A stretch of DNA of 64,000 nucleotides. It comes from Roseiarcus sp963748545. GTDB taxonomy: Bacteria > Pseudomonadota > Alphaproteobacteria > Rhizobiales > Beijerinckiaceae. The stretch spans positions 372,001 to 436,000 of the forward strand of contig CAVVJO010000003.1 in the NCBI GenBank assembly GCA_963748545.1, read 5' to 3'. How positions within the stretch are numbered: position 1 is the first letter of the stretch; every line of letters begins with the position of its first letter. The translations under genes and the position numbers were made by a program. Below, piece after piece: positions 53,236 through 61,175 of this stretch. The notes under the pieces are model-generated. The model made no database searches and was not told the origin of the DNA. It saw only the letters and a program-made list of their open reading frames with translations.

Positions 53236-53521
53236 GCGCTGGATTCTGATCGCCGCGCTGGCGCTCGGAACGTTCTCGATTCGCTTCGCCGGCGCGCGGC
53301 TCGGTCAGGCGATTCCGGCCCACGGTCCGATGGCGCGCGCGCTGAACGCGCTTCCGGGCTGCTTGATCGTGGCGCTGGTCGCCACCTCGATGCTGTCGGG
53401 CGGCTGGCGGGAATGGACGGCGGGGGCGGTCGCGCTCGTTGCGGCGATCGTCACGCGCAACGTGCCCGCGACCATGGCGTTCGGCATCGCCGCGATCTAC
53501 GCGCTGCGGCACTGGGCTTGA
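53228..53521 (+). CDS. azlD: AzlD family small subunit
   Basis: 97 residues, four helices: WILIAALALGTFSIRFAGAR, MARALNALPGCLIVALVATS, AGAVALVAAIVTRNVPATMA, FGIAAIYALRHWA. Pairs with AzlC. Overlaps azlC, so translation is coupled. Confidence 0.9.
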   Translation: MDERWILIAALALGTFSIRFAGARLGQAIPAHGPMARALNALPGCLIVALVATSMLSGGWREWTAGAVALVAAIVTRNVPATMAFGIAAIYALRHWA

Positions 53522-53524
53522 CTT

Positions 53525-53551
53525 GGAGGGCGGCGCGTCTCGCGGCCCTCC
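53525..53551. terminator. Hairpin between convergent azlD and luxR-type gene
   Basis: GGAGGGC (53525-53531) pairs with GCCCTCC (53545-53551), and the loop can pair further (CGCG/CGCG). Only a short ATTTG follows. Candidate bidirectional terminator. Confidence 0.5.
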
Positions 53552-53556
53552 ATTTG

Positions 53557-54192
53557 TCAGAGCGCCATCTGCTGGGCGTTTCGGTTGCGTTCGAAGGCCG
53601 AGGACAAGGCGATCGCCTGCGCCCGGCTTCTCACCTTGAGCTTGCGCAGCACGGCGCTGACATGCGCCTTGATGGTCGCTTCCGATACGCCGATCTCGTA
53701 GGCGATCAGCTTGTTCGGAAGGCCGGTGACCAGGAGTTCGAACACGCGCTGCTGGGCGTCGGTGAACGACGCCGCGCGCTCACGAAAGGCGTCGCAGGAG
53801 TTGGATTCGGCGAAGGCGCCTTTGCGCATCGCGAACGCTCCAGGTTCGGCGCTGGCGGCGATCGCGGTCATGAACTTGCTCGCCTGGTCGAAGAATCGGC
53901 TGACCTGCTCGTCGAAGCAGGCGTCGCAGCGATTCCAGTCGCCGAGATGCAGGCAGGTGATGTCGCGCGGGCAGGCGGCGTCGCCGAGACATTCGGCGAG
54001 ACGCAGCGCGACGTCGGCGCATTCCTGAAGGGAGGCGATCGCCCGGCGCTGCAGGTCCGCTACGTCGGAGCGCGCGATCTTGCCGCCGTTGTCGACGGAC
54101 CTCGCGGAGGTTTCAAGGACGGTCCGCAGGCGTGCATATTTGGGAGCCAACGACGCTCTTTTCGTTCGGCTACTTGGGGGTACTATCGACAT
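53557..54192 (-). CDS. LuxR-type HTH regulator with Cys-rich central region
   Basis: 211 residues from ATG 54192. C-terminal LuxR HTH about residues 143-205 (FTDAQQRVFELLVTGLPNKL, IAYEIGVSEATIKAHVSAVL, RKLKVRSRAQAIALS). The middle holds six Cys in 35 residues: C58, C68, C74, C80, C89, C92, within CADVALRLAEC and DAACPRDITCLHLGDWNRCD then AC. No receiver, PAS or autoinducer domain is recognised. Such Cys spacing suggests a metal, iron-sulfur or redox sensor (inference). A 25-bp palindrome lies 59 bp upstream. Convergent with azlCD. Confidence 0.85.
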   Translation of the reverse strand: MSIVPPSSRTKRASLAPKYARLRTVLETSARSVDNGGKIARSDVADLQRRAIASLQECADVALRLAECLGDAACPRDITCLHLGDWNRCDACFDEQVSRFFDQASKFMTAIAASAEPGAFAMRKGAFAESNSCDAFRERAASFTDAQQRVFELLVTGLPNKLIAYEIGVSEATIKAHVSAVLRKLKVRSRAQAIALSSAFERNRNAQQMAL

Positions 54193-54250
54193 CCTTTGCG
54201 ACCTCGCGGAAGTTCCCACCCGTTACAGCCGTCGGTCTCCGCGCACCGGC

Positions 54251-54275
54251 TATTTTGTTGCAATGCAGCAAAATA
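54251..54275. promoter_or_regulatory. 25-bp palindrome upstream of the LuxR-type gene
   Basis: TATTTTGTTGCA (54251-54262), one central A, TGCAGCAAAATA (54264-54275): 11 of 12 positions pair. Size and symmetry fit a dimeric LuxR/FixJ-type operator. It lies between the divergently oriented upstream side of the regulator and the 3' end of the next gene, so autoregulation is the simplest idea. Confidence 0.55.
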
Positions 54276-54347
54276 TCGGCGGCGACAATTGGGTAAATCG
54301 TCGCACCGGCGCGAAGGCGCTTCGCGCGCGAGAGACAGGACTCGCGT

Positions 54348-54731
54348 CTAAATTTCCGGCTTCTCGCGTCCGAGCGTGATCGTGAAGATCTGGCCGGCGA
54401 TCGCCTCTCCGAAAGCCGGCGTCACCTTGATGGGAAGGCAAGAGGCGACCGCCCGCTCCGCCGCGTCGAGAAATCCGCGGCGGGCCTCGGCGTCGCCTTC
54501 GAGGTGGACGTAGCGGATCCGCGGCCGGCCGAAGATCGAGCCATCCCGCTTCATCATGAACATGATCGTCACGCGCGAGCCCGTTGCGATCGGGGTGCGG
54601 GCGAGACAGGCGCCGACCGCCTGACGCATGTCCATCAGGGTGTTGGCCGGATGGGCGTCGTCAGCGCGGGCCGGGGAGACGAGAAGAGCCGCCCCGATCG
54701 CCAGCGCGCTCGGCCGCCAAAGGCGCCTCAC
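54348..54731 (-). CDS. Exported protein with TonB/TolA C-terminal-like domain
   Basis: 127 residues from GTG 54731 with GGAGG upstream. Signal peptide (LWRPSALAIGAALLVSPARA). The mature part, MRQAVGACLARTPIATGSRV, TIMFMMKRDGSIFGRPRIRY, GFLDAAERAVASCLPIKVTP, FGEAIAGQIFTITLGR, follows the TonB/TolA C-terminal pattern but has no membrane anchor or Pro-rich linker. Two Cys (ACLA, SCLP) could pair. Function unknown; common as a small periplasmic protein in Hyphomicrobiales. Confidence 0.75.
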   Translation of the reverse strand: MRRLWRPSALAIGAALLVSPARADDAHPANTLMDMRQAVGACLARTPIATGSRVTIMFMMKRDGSIFGRPRIRYVHLEGDAEARRGFLDAAERAVASCLPIKVTPAFGEAIAGQIFTITLGREKPEI

Positions 54732-54794
54732 GCTCGTCCTCCAAAGAGCGCTTTGCGCCGCGCCAGGCTTTCGGCAGGCCAGAGCGCTTTCGAG

Positions 54795-55200
54795 TCATAG
54801 ATAGGCCTCGACCGCGGGGACGCCCGCGGGCAGGGCGACCCAGGGCAGTTTCGTGCGGGTGTAGATGTGGATGTCGGGCGGCAGCGTCGCGGGCTCGTCG
54901 AGCGCGCCGACGCGGACGAAGCTGAGCTGCGGGCGTCCGCCGTAGAGGCTCCAGACTGCGACCTTGCAGTCGGGCAGCGATGGATGACATGCGGCCGGCC
55001 GCTGTCCGTCGGACGGGACCGCCTCCGTCTCGCCCGAGAGCCTTTCGACGCGATCGGTCTCGATCAGCGCGTTGATGACGAAGGCGCTGCCGGTCTGCCG
55101 CTGGCAATCGCGGCAGTGACAGCAGTGGACGAACAGCGGCTCCGACTGCAGCCGGTATCGCAACGCGCCGCAAGCGCAGCCGCCTTCGCAGCGTGGTCAT
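54795..55200 (-). CDS. GFA (glutathione-dependent formaldehyde-activating-like) family protein, three frameshifts
   Basis: Corrected start MTRCEGGCACGALRYRLQSE uses ATG 55200 with one G of GG 55195-55196 removed; as read, that ATG enters a wrong frame. The zinc motifs CEGGCACG and HCCHCRDCQRQTGSAF follow. Between 54972 and 55017 a second pair of indels cancels out: present reading SDGQRPAACHPSLPDC, corrected TDSGRPHVIHRCPDC, restoring the family's CPDC zinc ligands. The C-terminus is normal (KLPWVALPAGVPAVEAYL). Net length 406 bp less one gives 134 residues. Function of most GFA paralogues is unproven. Confidence 0.8.
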
Positions 55201-55266
55201 TGCTTCCTTCCTCCCGGTCCGACCTCAGCCGCGACCTTTATCACCGGCGATGCCGGCAGAGCCCTG

Positions 55267-55978
55267 TCAGCGCGGAAACGTCGCGGCGTGCGCGTCGGTC
55301 AACGCGTCGCCGAGCGCGCGGCCCTCGCGATAGCCGGCCAGCGCTTTCGGCCGCTCGACGCCGGCCGCCAGGCGCGGGCAGGGCTCGGGCGCGCCGAGCA
55401 CGGTCTTGACCGGGATGCGCTCGGCGTAGATCGGCAGGGCGTAGTCCTCCTCGTCGTCGCCGATCCCCTTGGCGCGACCTTTGCCGAAGCCTGCTCGATC
55501 GTCATGCCGATCACCCGGGTCGCCTTGATCTCCTGCCTCGTCGCCGGCCGCAGCGTCGCCCACCGTCCCGGATAGAGCGGTCGATCATCGCGGCCAGCGC
55601 GCGGATCTTCTCGTCGGGATCGTCGACGACCCGCGCGTGGCCGAACGCCATCGCCGAGCGATAGTCGACCGAATGGTTGAAGCCCGAGCGCGCCAGCACG
55701 AGGCCGTCGAGATGGCTGACGGTGAGGCAGACTGGCTCGCCCTCGGACTGGCTCATGAGCATGCGGCTCGCGCTCGATCCATGCCAGTAGAGATGGTCGC
55801 CCTCGCGCCAGAACAGCGTCGGCGTGCAGTAGGGCTGGCCGTCCACGACATAGGCCACATGGCAGATGGCCGCGGCGTCAAGGATCGCGTGGACGGTCGC
55901 GCGATCGTAGGCGCCGCGTTGATGCAAGCGCTTGAGGCGGTTGACGGGCGTGATGGGGTAGGCGGCGGGGTCGGACAC
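55267..55978 (-). CDS. Pyridoxamine 5'-phosphate oxidase family (flavin-nucleotide-binding) protein, two frameshifts
   Basis: Starts at GTG 55978 (MSDPAAYPITPVNRLKRLHQ) with AGGAG seven bases upstream. Flavin-binding fold: RATVHAILDAAAICHVAYVV, DGQPYCTPTLFWREGDHLYW, HGSSASRMLM, VDYRSAMAFGHARVV. Two bases appear to be missing: one near 55577 (restoring MIDRLYPGRWATLRPATRQE) and one near 55486 (restoring EQASAKVRAKGIGDDEEDYA). Corrected length 237 residues, ending LTDAHAATFPR. Family members bind FMN, sometimes haem or F420; substrate unknown. Both gaps are at GG/CC positions. Confidence 0.8.
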
Positions 55979-56028
55979 GGGGCGGCTCCTGATTGGCCGC
56001 CCCTTATGGCCTGCGGGCGCGGGACGGC

Positions 56029-56850
56029 TCAACCCCGGATGAACGCCAGGAGGTCGGCGTTGACCTTGTCCTTCTCGGTCGAGCACATGCCGTGCGGCGC
56101 GCCGGGATAGACCTTGAGCGTCGCATTCGGGATGAGCTTCGCCGAGAGATGGGCGGAGTTTCCGATCGGCACGATCTGGTCGTCGTCGCCGTGCAGAATC
56201 AGGGTCGGGACCTTGATCATCTTCAGGTCCTCGGTGAAGTCGGTTTCGGAGAAGGCCTTGACGCAGTCGTACTCGGCCTTGAGCGAGCCCATCATGCCCT
56301 GCAGCCAAAACGAGTCTCTGAGGCCCTCGCTGACCTTCGCGCCCGGCCGGTTGAAGCCGTAGAAGGGCGTCGAGAGCGCCTTGAAGAACGCCGAACGGTC
56401 GTCGGCCACGCCCTTGCGGATGCCGTCGAAGACCTCCATCGGCAGGCCGCCGGGATAGGCCTCCGTCTTCACCATGATCGGCGGCACGGCGCCGATCAGC
56501 ACCAGCTTGGCGACGCGGTGCGCCCCATGGCGCGCGACGTAGCGAGCGGCCTCGCCGCCGCCGGTCGAATGGCCGACATGGATCGCGTCACGCAAATTCA
56601 AATGGCCCGCGAGGTCGGCGAGATCGTTGGCGTAATGATCCATGTCGTTGCCGTCCCACGGCTGGCTCGAGCGTCCATGACCGCGGCGGTCGTGAGCGAT
56701 GCAGCGATAGCCGTGGTTGGCGAGGAACATCATCTGGTCCTCGAAGGCGTCGGAGGTCAGCGGCCAGCCGTGGCTGAAAACGACCGGCTGTCCCTGGCGC
56801 GTGTCGTTGTAATAAATTTGGGTTCCATCGCGCGTGGTGATCGTCGGCAT
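56029..56850 (-). CDS. Alpha/beta hydrolase (non-haem chloroperoxidase/arylesterase type)
   Basis: 273 residues with AGGAGA before ATG 56850. Oxyanion region VVFSHGWPLTSDAFEDQM, nucleophile Ser in HVGHSTGGGEAARYVARHGA (about residue 95), Asp in LILHGDDDQIVPIGNSA, His in YPGAPHGMCSTEKDKVNADL. Sequence style is that of cofactor-free haloperoxidase-like esterases. Probable role is ester or lactone hydrolysis; the peroxidase activity of the family is usually secondary. Intact. Confidence 0.92.
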   Translation of the reverse strand: MPTITTRDGTQIYYNDTRQGQPVVFSHGWPLTSDAFEDQMMFLANHGYRCIAHDRRGHGRSSQPWDGNDMDHYANDLADLAGHLNLRDAIHVGHSTGGGEAARYVARHGAHRVAKLVLIGAVPPIMVKTEAYPGGLPMEVFDGIRKGVADDRSAFFKALSTPFYGFNRPGAKVSEGLRDSFWLQGMMGSLKAEYDCVKAFSETDFTEDLKMIKVPTLILHGDDDQIVPIGNSAHLSAKLIPNATLKVYPGAPHGMCSTEKDKVNADLLAFIRG

Positions 56851-57014
56851 GTCATTCTCCTGCTTCGGTCGCTGAACAAGTCTTGTCGAACCCCGGTTAG
56901 CCTAACACATCTGGTTGGCGGGCCGCCCGGGCGCGCACGGCCTCGTCGCGCAAATGTCATGGCGCAAAGTGACGCACCAAAGGCCGGCTGAGTGCGGCTT
57001 TGTAGGGAGAACGT

Positions 57015-57866
57015 ATGCCTGACGCGCAGAAGCTCCGCAGGGACTATGCGGCCCGGATCATGCGGCTTGCCGGCGTCGTCGACCCGCGTCTTCAGGCGGC
57101 GTACGCCGCCGTGCCGCGCGAGGAATTTTTGGGGCCGCCGCCGTGGCATGTGGCCTGGCGCGGACTGACTGGGGGCGAGGAAGACGTTGCGAGTCTCTAC
57201 GACGACGTCCTCGTGGCGATCGACGCCCAGCGCGGGATCAACAACGGCCAGCCGTCGCTGCACGCCCAATGCCTCGCCGCGCTTGCGGTCAGGGAGGGCG
57301 AGACGGTCCTGCACATCGGCGCGGGGGCGGGCTATTACACCGCCATTCTGGCCCGTCTCGTCGGCCCGGCCGGCAAGGTCGTCGCCTACGAGATCGAGCC
57401 GCGCATCGCCGAGCGGGCGCGTGAAAACCTCAGGGGCTTCCGCCAGGTCGAGGTTCGTGGGGAAACGGGCGTCGGGGAGGGCTTGCCGCAAGCCGATGCG
57501 ATCTATGTCAACGCGGCCGCCTCGCATCCGGTTCGACCCTGGCTTGACGCGCTGAAGCCGGGCGGACGCCTGCTGTTCCCGCTTCAGGCGGCGCGATCGT
57601 CCGGCGCGATGTGTCTCATCGCGAGGCCGGCCGAGGCGGGCGGAGCGTGGCCCGCGAAGGTCTTCACCCCGGTGGTGTTCATCGAGTGCGAGGGCGCTCA
57701 GGACGGCGAGATCGGCCGCAGACTCGATGCGGCTTTCCGGCGCGGCGGATCGGAGCGCGTGCGCTGGCTGAGGTTCGGACCCGCCGCGGCCGGGGACGTC
57801 TGGCTCGAGGGCGACGGCTGGGCGCTGACGACCGACGCGGCGTCGCCTCTCGAGCCGCGGCGCTAA
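57015..57866 (+). CDS. Protein-L-isoaspartate O-methyltransferase-like SAM methyltransferase
   Basis: 283 residues, GGGAGA before the ATG. PCMT-like N-terminus: DPRLQAAYAAVPREEFLGPP, NNGQPSLHAQCLAALAVREG; SAM loop ETVLHIGAGAGYYTAILARL; VVAYEIEPRIAERARENLRG; DAIYVNAAASHPVRPWLDAL; LKPGGRLLFPLQ. The PCMT family repairs isoaspartate residues, but the usual motif I DIGTGSGY is HIGAGAGY here and the C-terminal 80 residues are divergent, so the substrate may differ. Single gene on + strand. Confidence 0.85.
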   Translation: MPDAQKLRRDYAARIMRLAGVVDPRLQAAYAAVPREEFLGPPPWHVAWRGLTGGEEDVASLYDDVLVAIDAQRGINNGQPSLHAQCLAALAVREGETVLHIGAGAGYYTAILARLVGPAGKVVAYEIEPRIAERARENLRGFRQVEVRGETGVGEGLPQADAIYVNAAASHPVRPWLDALKPGGRLLFPLQAARSSGAMCLIARPAEAGGAWPAKVFTPVVFIECEGAQDGEIGRRLDAAFRRGGSERVRWLRFGPAAAGDVWLEGDGWALTTDAASPLEPRR

Positions 57867-58076
57867 AACGTTTTACACTGTGAATAGCGACACTGAGTCG
57901 CATGGCGGAGACCGGTCATTTTTCCCTAAGCCAATCGGTGTTGAGGGAAGCTGCGCACGGCGTTCGGTGCGAGTTGCGCAGTCCCCGCCTCGGTTCGCCG
58001 CCCAAATCGAGAGCAACAGGGCGCGCGCCCGTGGCTTTCGCCTTCCGTCCGCGGAGGCGACAGGGAGGTGCGGCTG

Positions 58077-58436
58077 ATGACCGACAATCATGTCATATAC
58101 GCGCGATACGGAACGGCACGCACGCTGTGCGAATTCGTGACGGGGTTGGCTTACGCCATGGAGGTCAGCGGAGGCTTGAACGACGGCCTCAGCGACCGCA
58201 TGGACGAAGTGGTGGCGCCGGTTCGCTCGGCGCGCGACTGGCTGTGGCATGTCGGACAGTTGATGAGCCAGACGAAGCCGCTGCCGTCGGACTTCGACCG
58301 CGGCCTTCATTCCGCCGAAGCCCGTGCGCTCGCCGCTTTGCCGACATTGAAGATGTTGGTGGCGGAGGCCTGTGACACGCTCGTCGTCGCTCAGGCGCCC
58401 GTCGTGGCCCCGGCGCCGGAGCGCGAGGTGGTCTGA
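58077..58436 (+). CDS. Hypothetical protein
   Basis: 119 residues from ATG 58077, with GGGAGG seven to eight bases upstream (a GTG at 58068 is an alternative). All-helical composition: YGTARTLCEFVTGLAYAMEV, RMDEVVAPVRSARDWLWHVG, RGLHSAEARALAALPTLKML, ending in a Pro/Ala/Val-rich tail. No signal peptide, no known domain. Codon use is like its neighbours. Confidence 0.6.
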   Translation: MTDNHVIYARYGTARTLCEFVTGLAYAMEVSGGLNDGLSDRMDEVVAPVRSARDWLWHVGQLMSQTKPLPSDFDRGLHSAEARALAALPTLKMLVAEACDTLVVAQAPVVAPAPEREVV

Positions 58437-58477
58437 AGTCTCGCGGCCGCTAACCAGGATCTCGGGTTAGGCGAACT

Positions 58478-58525
58478 GGCGAATGGGGAGGAGCGAATAG
58501 GGCGCTCGCCAATTCGCTATTCGCC
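58478..58525. terminator. Long inverted repeat between convergent genes
   Basis: GGCGAAT (58478-58484) pairs with ATTCGCC (58519-58525), and AGCGAAT (58492-58498) with ATTCGCT (58512-58518). A bidirectional terminator or cruciform between the hypothetical gene and the convergent esterase gene. No U-tract. Confidence 0.5.
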
Positions 58526-58542
58526 CTTCGCGCCTCCCGCGC

Positions 58543-59427
58543 TCACATGTGATCTCGAACGAAGGCTCCGAGATGCGCGAGGGCACGTCGGCCCGGCTCG
58601 AGCCGCGCGTTCCACACTGGCCACGCATGGATCATATGCGGCCAGATCTCCAGCGTGACGGCGACCCGCGCGGCGCCAGCAGCTTCGGCGAAACGCGTCG
58701 CGTCGGCGAGCAGCGTTTCTTCCGAGCCGACCTGCACGAGGAGCGGCGGCAGGCCGCTCAAGTTTGCGAACAAAGGGGAAAGACGCGGGTCCTTTCGGTC
58801 AAGGCCGGCCGGAGCGTAAGCCGCAGCCAGCTCCTCGAGATAGCCTTTGTGGATCAGCGGATCGACGGCGTCCTTCAGAGTCATCGTATCGCCTGACATC
58901 GTCAGGTCGGTCCAAGGCGAGACGAGCCAGGCGCAGGACGGCAAGGCCTCGCCCGCCTCGCGGAGCCGTTGCAGAAGGGCGAGCGTCAGGCCGGCGCCCG
59001 CGCTGTCGCCTCCGACAACGATATGACCGGCCTCGACGCCGGTCCCGCGCAGATATCGCCAGGCGGCGACCGCATCGTCGAGTGCGGCGGGAAACGGGTG
59101 CTCCGGCGCAAGCCGATAGCCGGCCGCGAGCGTGCGGACCCCGCAAGCGCGGCCGGCCTCGGTGACCATGCGCCGGTGGCTGAGGATCGAGCCCGAGCAA
59201 TAGCCGCCGCCGTGGAAGAACAGCAGAACCTTTGACGCATCGCTGCCTGGGGCGAGAGAGAACTCGCTTGGCGCTCCGCCGGCGTCGACGGCTTCGAGCG
59301 TGACGTCCCCGGCGACCGGCCAGGCCGCGCCGACCTCGTCGATTCGCGCGCGCCGCTCCGCCCAGCCGACCGGACGCGGCTTCGACGTCAACAGCGCGCG
59401 GACAGCGTCGATCTCGTCCCCGGCCAT
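58543..59427 (-). CDS. Acetyl esterase/hormone-sensitive-lipase type alpha/beta hydrolase
   Basis: 294 residues from MAGDEIDAVRALLTSKPRPV, GGAAGGG upstream. HSL family marks: LLFFHGGGYCSGSILSHRRM oxyanion motif, YRLAPEHPFPAALDDAVAAW, nucleophile Ser in HIVVGGDSAGAGLTLALLQR, Asp region QVGSEETLLADATRF, His in LEIWPHMIHAWPVWN. Hydrolyses short-chain acyl esters; cytoplasmic. Longer in-frame starts exist but lack a ribosome-binding site. Confidence 0.92.
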   Translation of the reverse strand: MAGDEIDAVRALLTSKPRPVGWAERRARIDEVGAAWPVAGDVTLEAVDAGGAPSEFSLAPGSDASKVLLFFHGGGYCSGSILSHRRMVTEAGRACGVRTLAAGYRLAPEHPFPAALDDAVAAWRYLRGTGVEAGHIVVGGDSAGAGLTLALLQRLREAGEALPSCAWLVSPWTDLTMSGDTMTLKDAVDPLIHKGYLEELAAAYAPAGLDRKDPRLSPLFANLSGLPPLLVQVGSEETLLADATRFAEAAGAARVAVTLEIWPHMIHAWPVWNARLEPGRRALAHLGAFVRDHM

Positions 59428-60102
59428 CGGCGGCCCTTCCGCTGTTTTGCGCTGCGCGCGAGTATAGGCGCGCCGTGACGCGGGGCAATGAGACGGTTTC
59501 AGACCTCGCTTTGCCTGCGAACGGATCGGGGCTCGGCGCCGCCGTCGCCCTGCTCGTGTGGCCACGCATTTGGAAAGTCACGTCGGAGCGCCCTGAATGG
59601 GGCGGGCGTTCCGACGTGTAAGTGAGACCAAGACGAGAGGGAGGAAAGCCCCGTCTTGTCTCTTGATCACAAAAGTCGACACATGAGAAAGTAAAACCCA
59701 GTCAGGAGGCTAAACCCGACAACAATCTTGTCTCATAAGGTCCGTCCGACAGCAATGCGACAAAGTGACCACCAAAGCGGATTTGCCGCCCGAAACAACT
59801 CAAAAATTGTGAGATTATGACTCGGTCTTCAAGGTGAACGTACAAGATTTGGGGATTTTGTACAGGTGTTGCTTGATGCTAGCTTGCTGGATATTGCGCG
59901 CCGTTAAGATACCCCGCGCTGCCGTCGGGCCGGGTCGAGCCCGCCAGCCCTAGCGCGCCTCCATCTCGACGGCTTCCATGCTCACACCGAAGGCGCCGCG
60001 AAGACGGCCGGCGATGGCCGCAGCCAGGCTTCGTATTGCCTGCTGACGGCGTTGCCGCTTGCCGCTAATCTGCGCCTTTGAAAACGCGGCAGGTAGACGG
60101 GC
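59428..60102. other. Intergenic region with hairpin and CGACA-rich AT-richer stretch
   Basis: 675 bp without a supported gene. It holds a 40-bp hairpin (59579-59618), an AT-richer segment about 59640-59920 with four CGACA motifs (59677, 59717, 59747, 59758), and an inverted repeat GTACAA-N12-TTGTAC at 59840-59863. Composition differs from both neighbours. It could hold a small RNA, a regulatory region of the binding-protein gene, or a worn transposon end. Confidence 0.4.
59579..59618. repeat. 40-bp imperfect hairpin
   Basis: CACGTCGGAGCGCCC (59579-59593) and GGGCGTTCCGACGTG (59604-59618) pair at 14 of 15 positions around a 10-nt loop. It lies about 150 bp upstream of the esterase start. There is no U-tract, so it is more likely an operator, recombination site or RNA structure than a terminator. 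Confidence 0.55.
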
Positions 60103-61143
60103 ATGGGCGGCCGGATCGGAGTGGCGTTTCGTCGCGGACTTTGCGTCGTTCTCGCGGCGGTCGCGGCGATGCTCGCCGGGTCCCACGTCTCGGCCCAGAC
60201 GCTTCAGGCGGTCAAGGCGCGCGGCGCGTTGCTGTGCGGCGTCAACGAGGGCCTCCCAGGCTTCGCCAACCTCGACCAAAGCGGCCGATGGTCGGGCTTC
60301 GACGTCGACTTCTGCCGCGCGCTCGCCGCAGCGATCTTCGGCGATCCCGGCCGCGTGCGGCTCGTCCCCTTGACCGCGGAGGCGCGCTTTCAGGCGCTGA
60401 AGGACGGCAAGATCGACGTCCTCTCGCGCAACTCGACCTGGACCATGGGGCGGGAGGTCGGTTACGAACTGGCCTTCGTCGGCGTCACCTATTACGACGG
60501 CCAGGGCTTCATGACGCCGAAGGCGACTCGCGTCGGGTCGGCGCTCGATCTCGACGGCGCGCGCGTCTGCGCGCTCAGCGGCACGACGACGATCGACAAC
60601 CTCGGCGACTTCTTCGTCGCCAATCACATGGCGCTGCAGACGGTCGCGGTCGCGACGACCGACGACCTGATCAAGGCGTACGATTCCGGCCTTTGCAATG
60701 TCGTGACCAGCGATCTGTCGCAGCTCTACGCCCTGCGTCAGCGGCTCTCGAACCCGCGTGGCCACGTGATTTTGCCTGACGTGATCTCGAAGGAGCCGCT
60801 TGGGCCGGTGGTGCGCCAGAACGATCCGAACTGGATCGAGATCGTGCGCTGGGTGCATTTCGCGATGCTCAACGCCGAGGAGCTCGGCGTCGGGCAGCAG
60901 ACGCTCGGTCAGGCGATGCGCTCGCAGAAGCCCGAGGTGATGCGGCTCGTCGGCACGTCGGGCGCGTTCGGCGAGGATCTGGGCCTTGGGGGCTCGTGGG
61001 CCGCGAACGTGATCCGTTCGGTCGGCAATTACGGCGAGGTGTTCGACCGCAACCTCGGCGTCCATTCGCCGCTCGCCATTCCGCGCGGTCTGAACCAGCT
61101 CTGGAACAACGGCGGCATCCAATACGCGCCGCCGATAAGGTGA
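60103..61143 (+). CDS. General L-amino-acid ABC transporter substrate-binding protein (AapJ-like)
   Basis: 346 residues, signal peptide to about SHVSAQ (31). SBP family 3 features: QAVKARGALLCGVNEGLPGF, SGRWSGFDVDFCRALAAAIF, VRLVPLTAEARFQALKDGKI, DVLSRNSTWTMGREVGYELA, VCALSGTTTIDNLGDFF, and C-terminal SVGNYGEVFDRNLGVHSPLA. It matches the AapJ/BztA general amino-acid type. The membrane and ATPase genes (aapQMP) are not next to it, so it is an orphan within this window. Confidence 0.93.
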   Translation: MGGRIGVAFRRGLCVVLAAVAAMLAGSHVSAQTLQAVKARGALLCGVNEGLPGFANLDQSGRWSGFDVDFCRALAAAIFGDPGRVRLVPLTAEARFQALKDGKIDVLSRNSTWTMGREVGYELAFVGVTYYDGQGFMTPKATRVGSALDLDGARVCALSGTTTIDNLGDFFVANHMALQTVAVATTDDLIKAYDSGLCNVVTSDLSQLYALRQRLSNPRGHVILPDVISKEPLGPVVRQNDPNWIEIVRWVHFAMLNAEELGVGQQTLGQAMRSQKPEVMRLVGTSGAFGEDLGLGGSWAANVIRSVGNYGEVFDRNLGVHSPLAIPRGLNQLWNNGGIQYAPPIR

Positions 61144-61175
61144 GACCGACGCCGGCGCTCGACAGGGCCGCTCGA

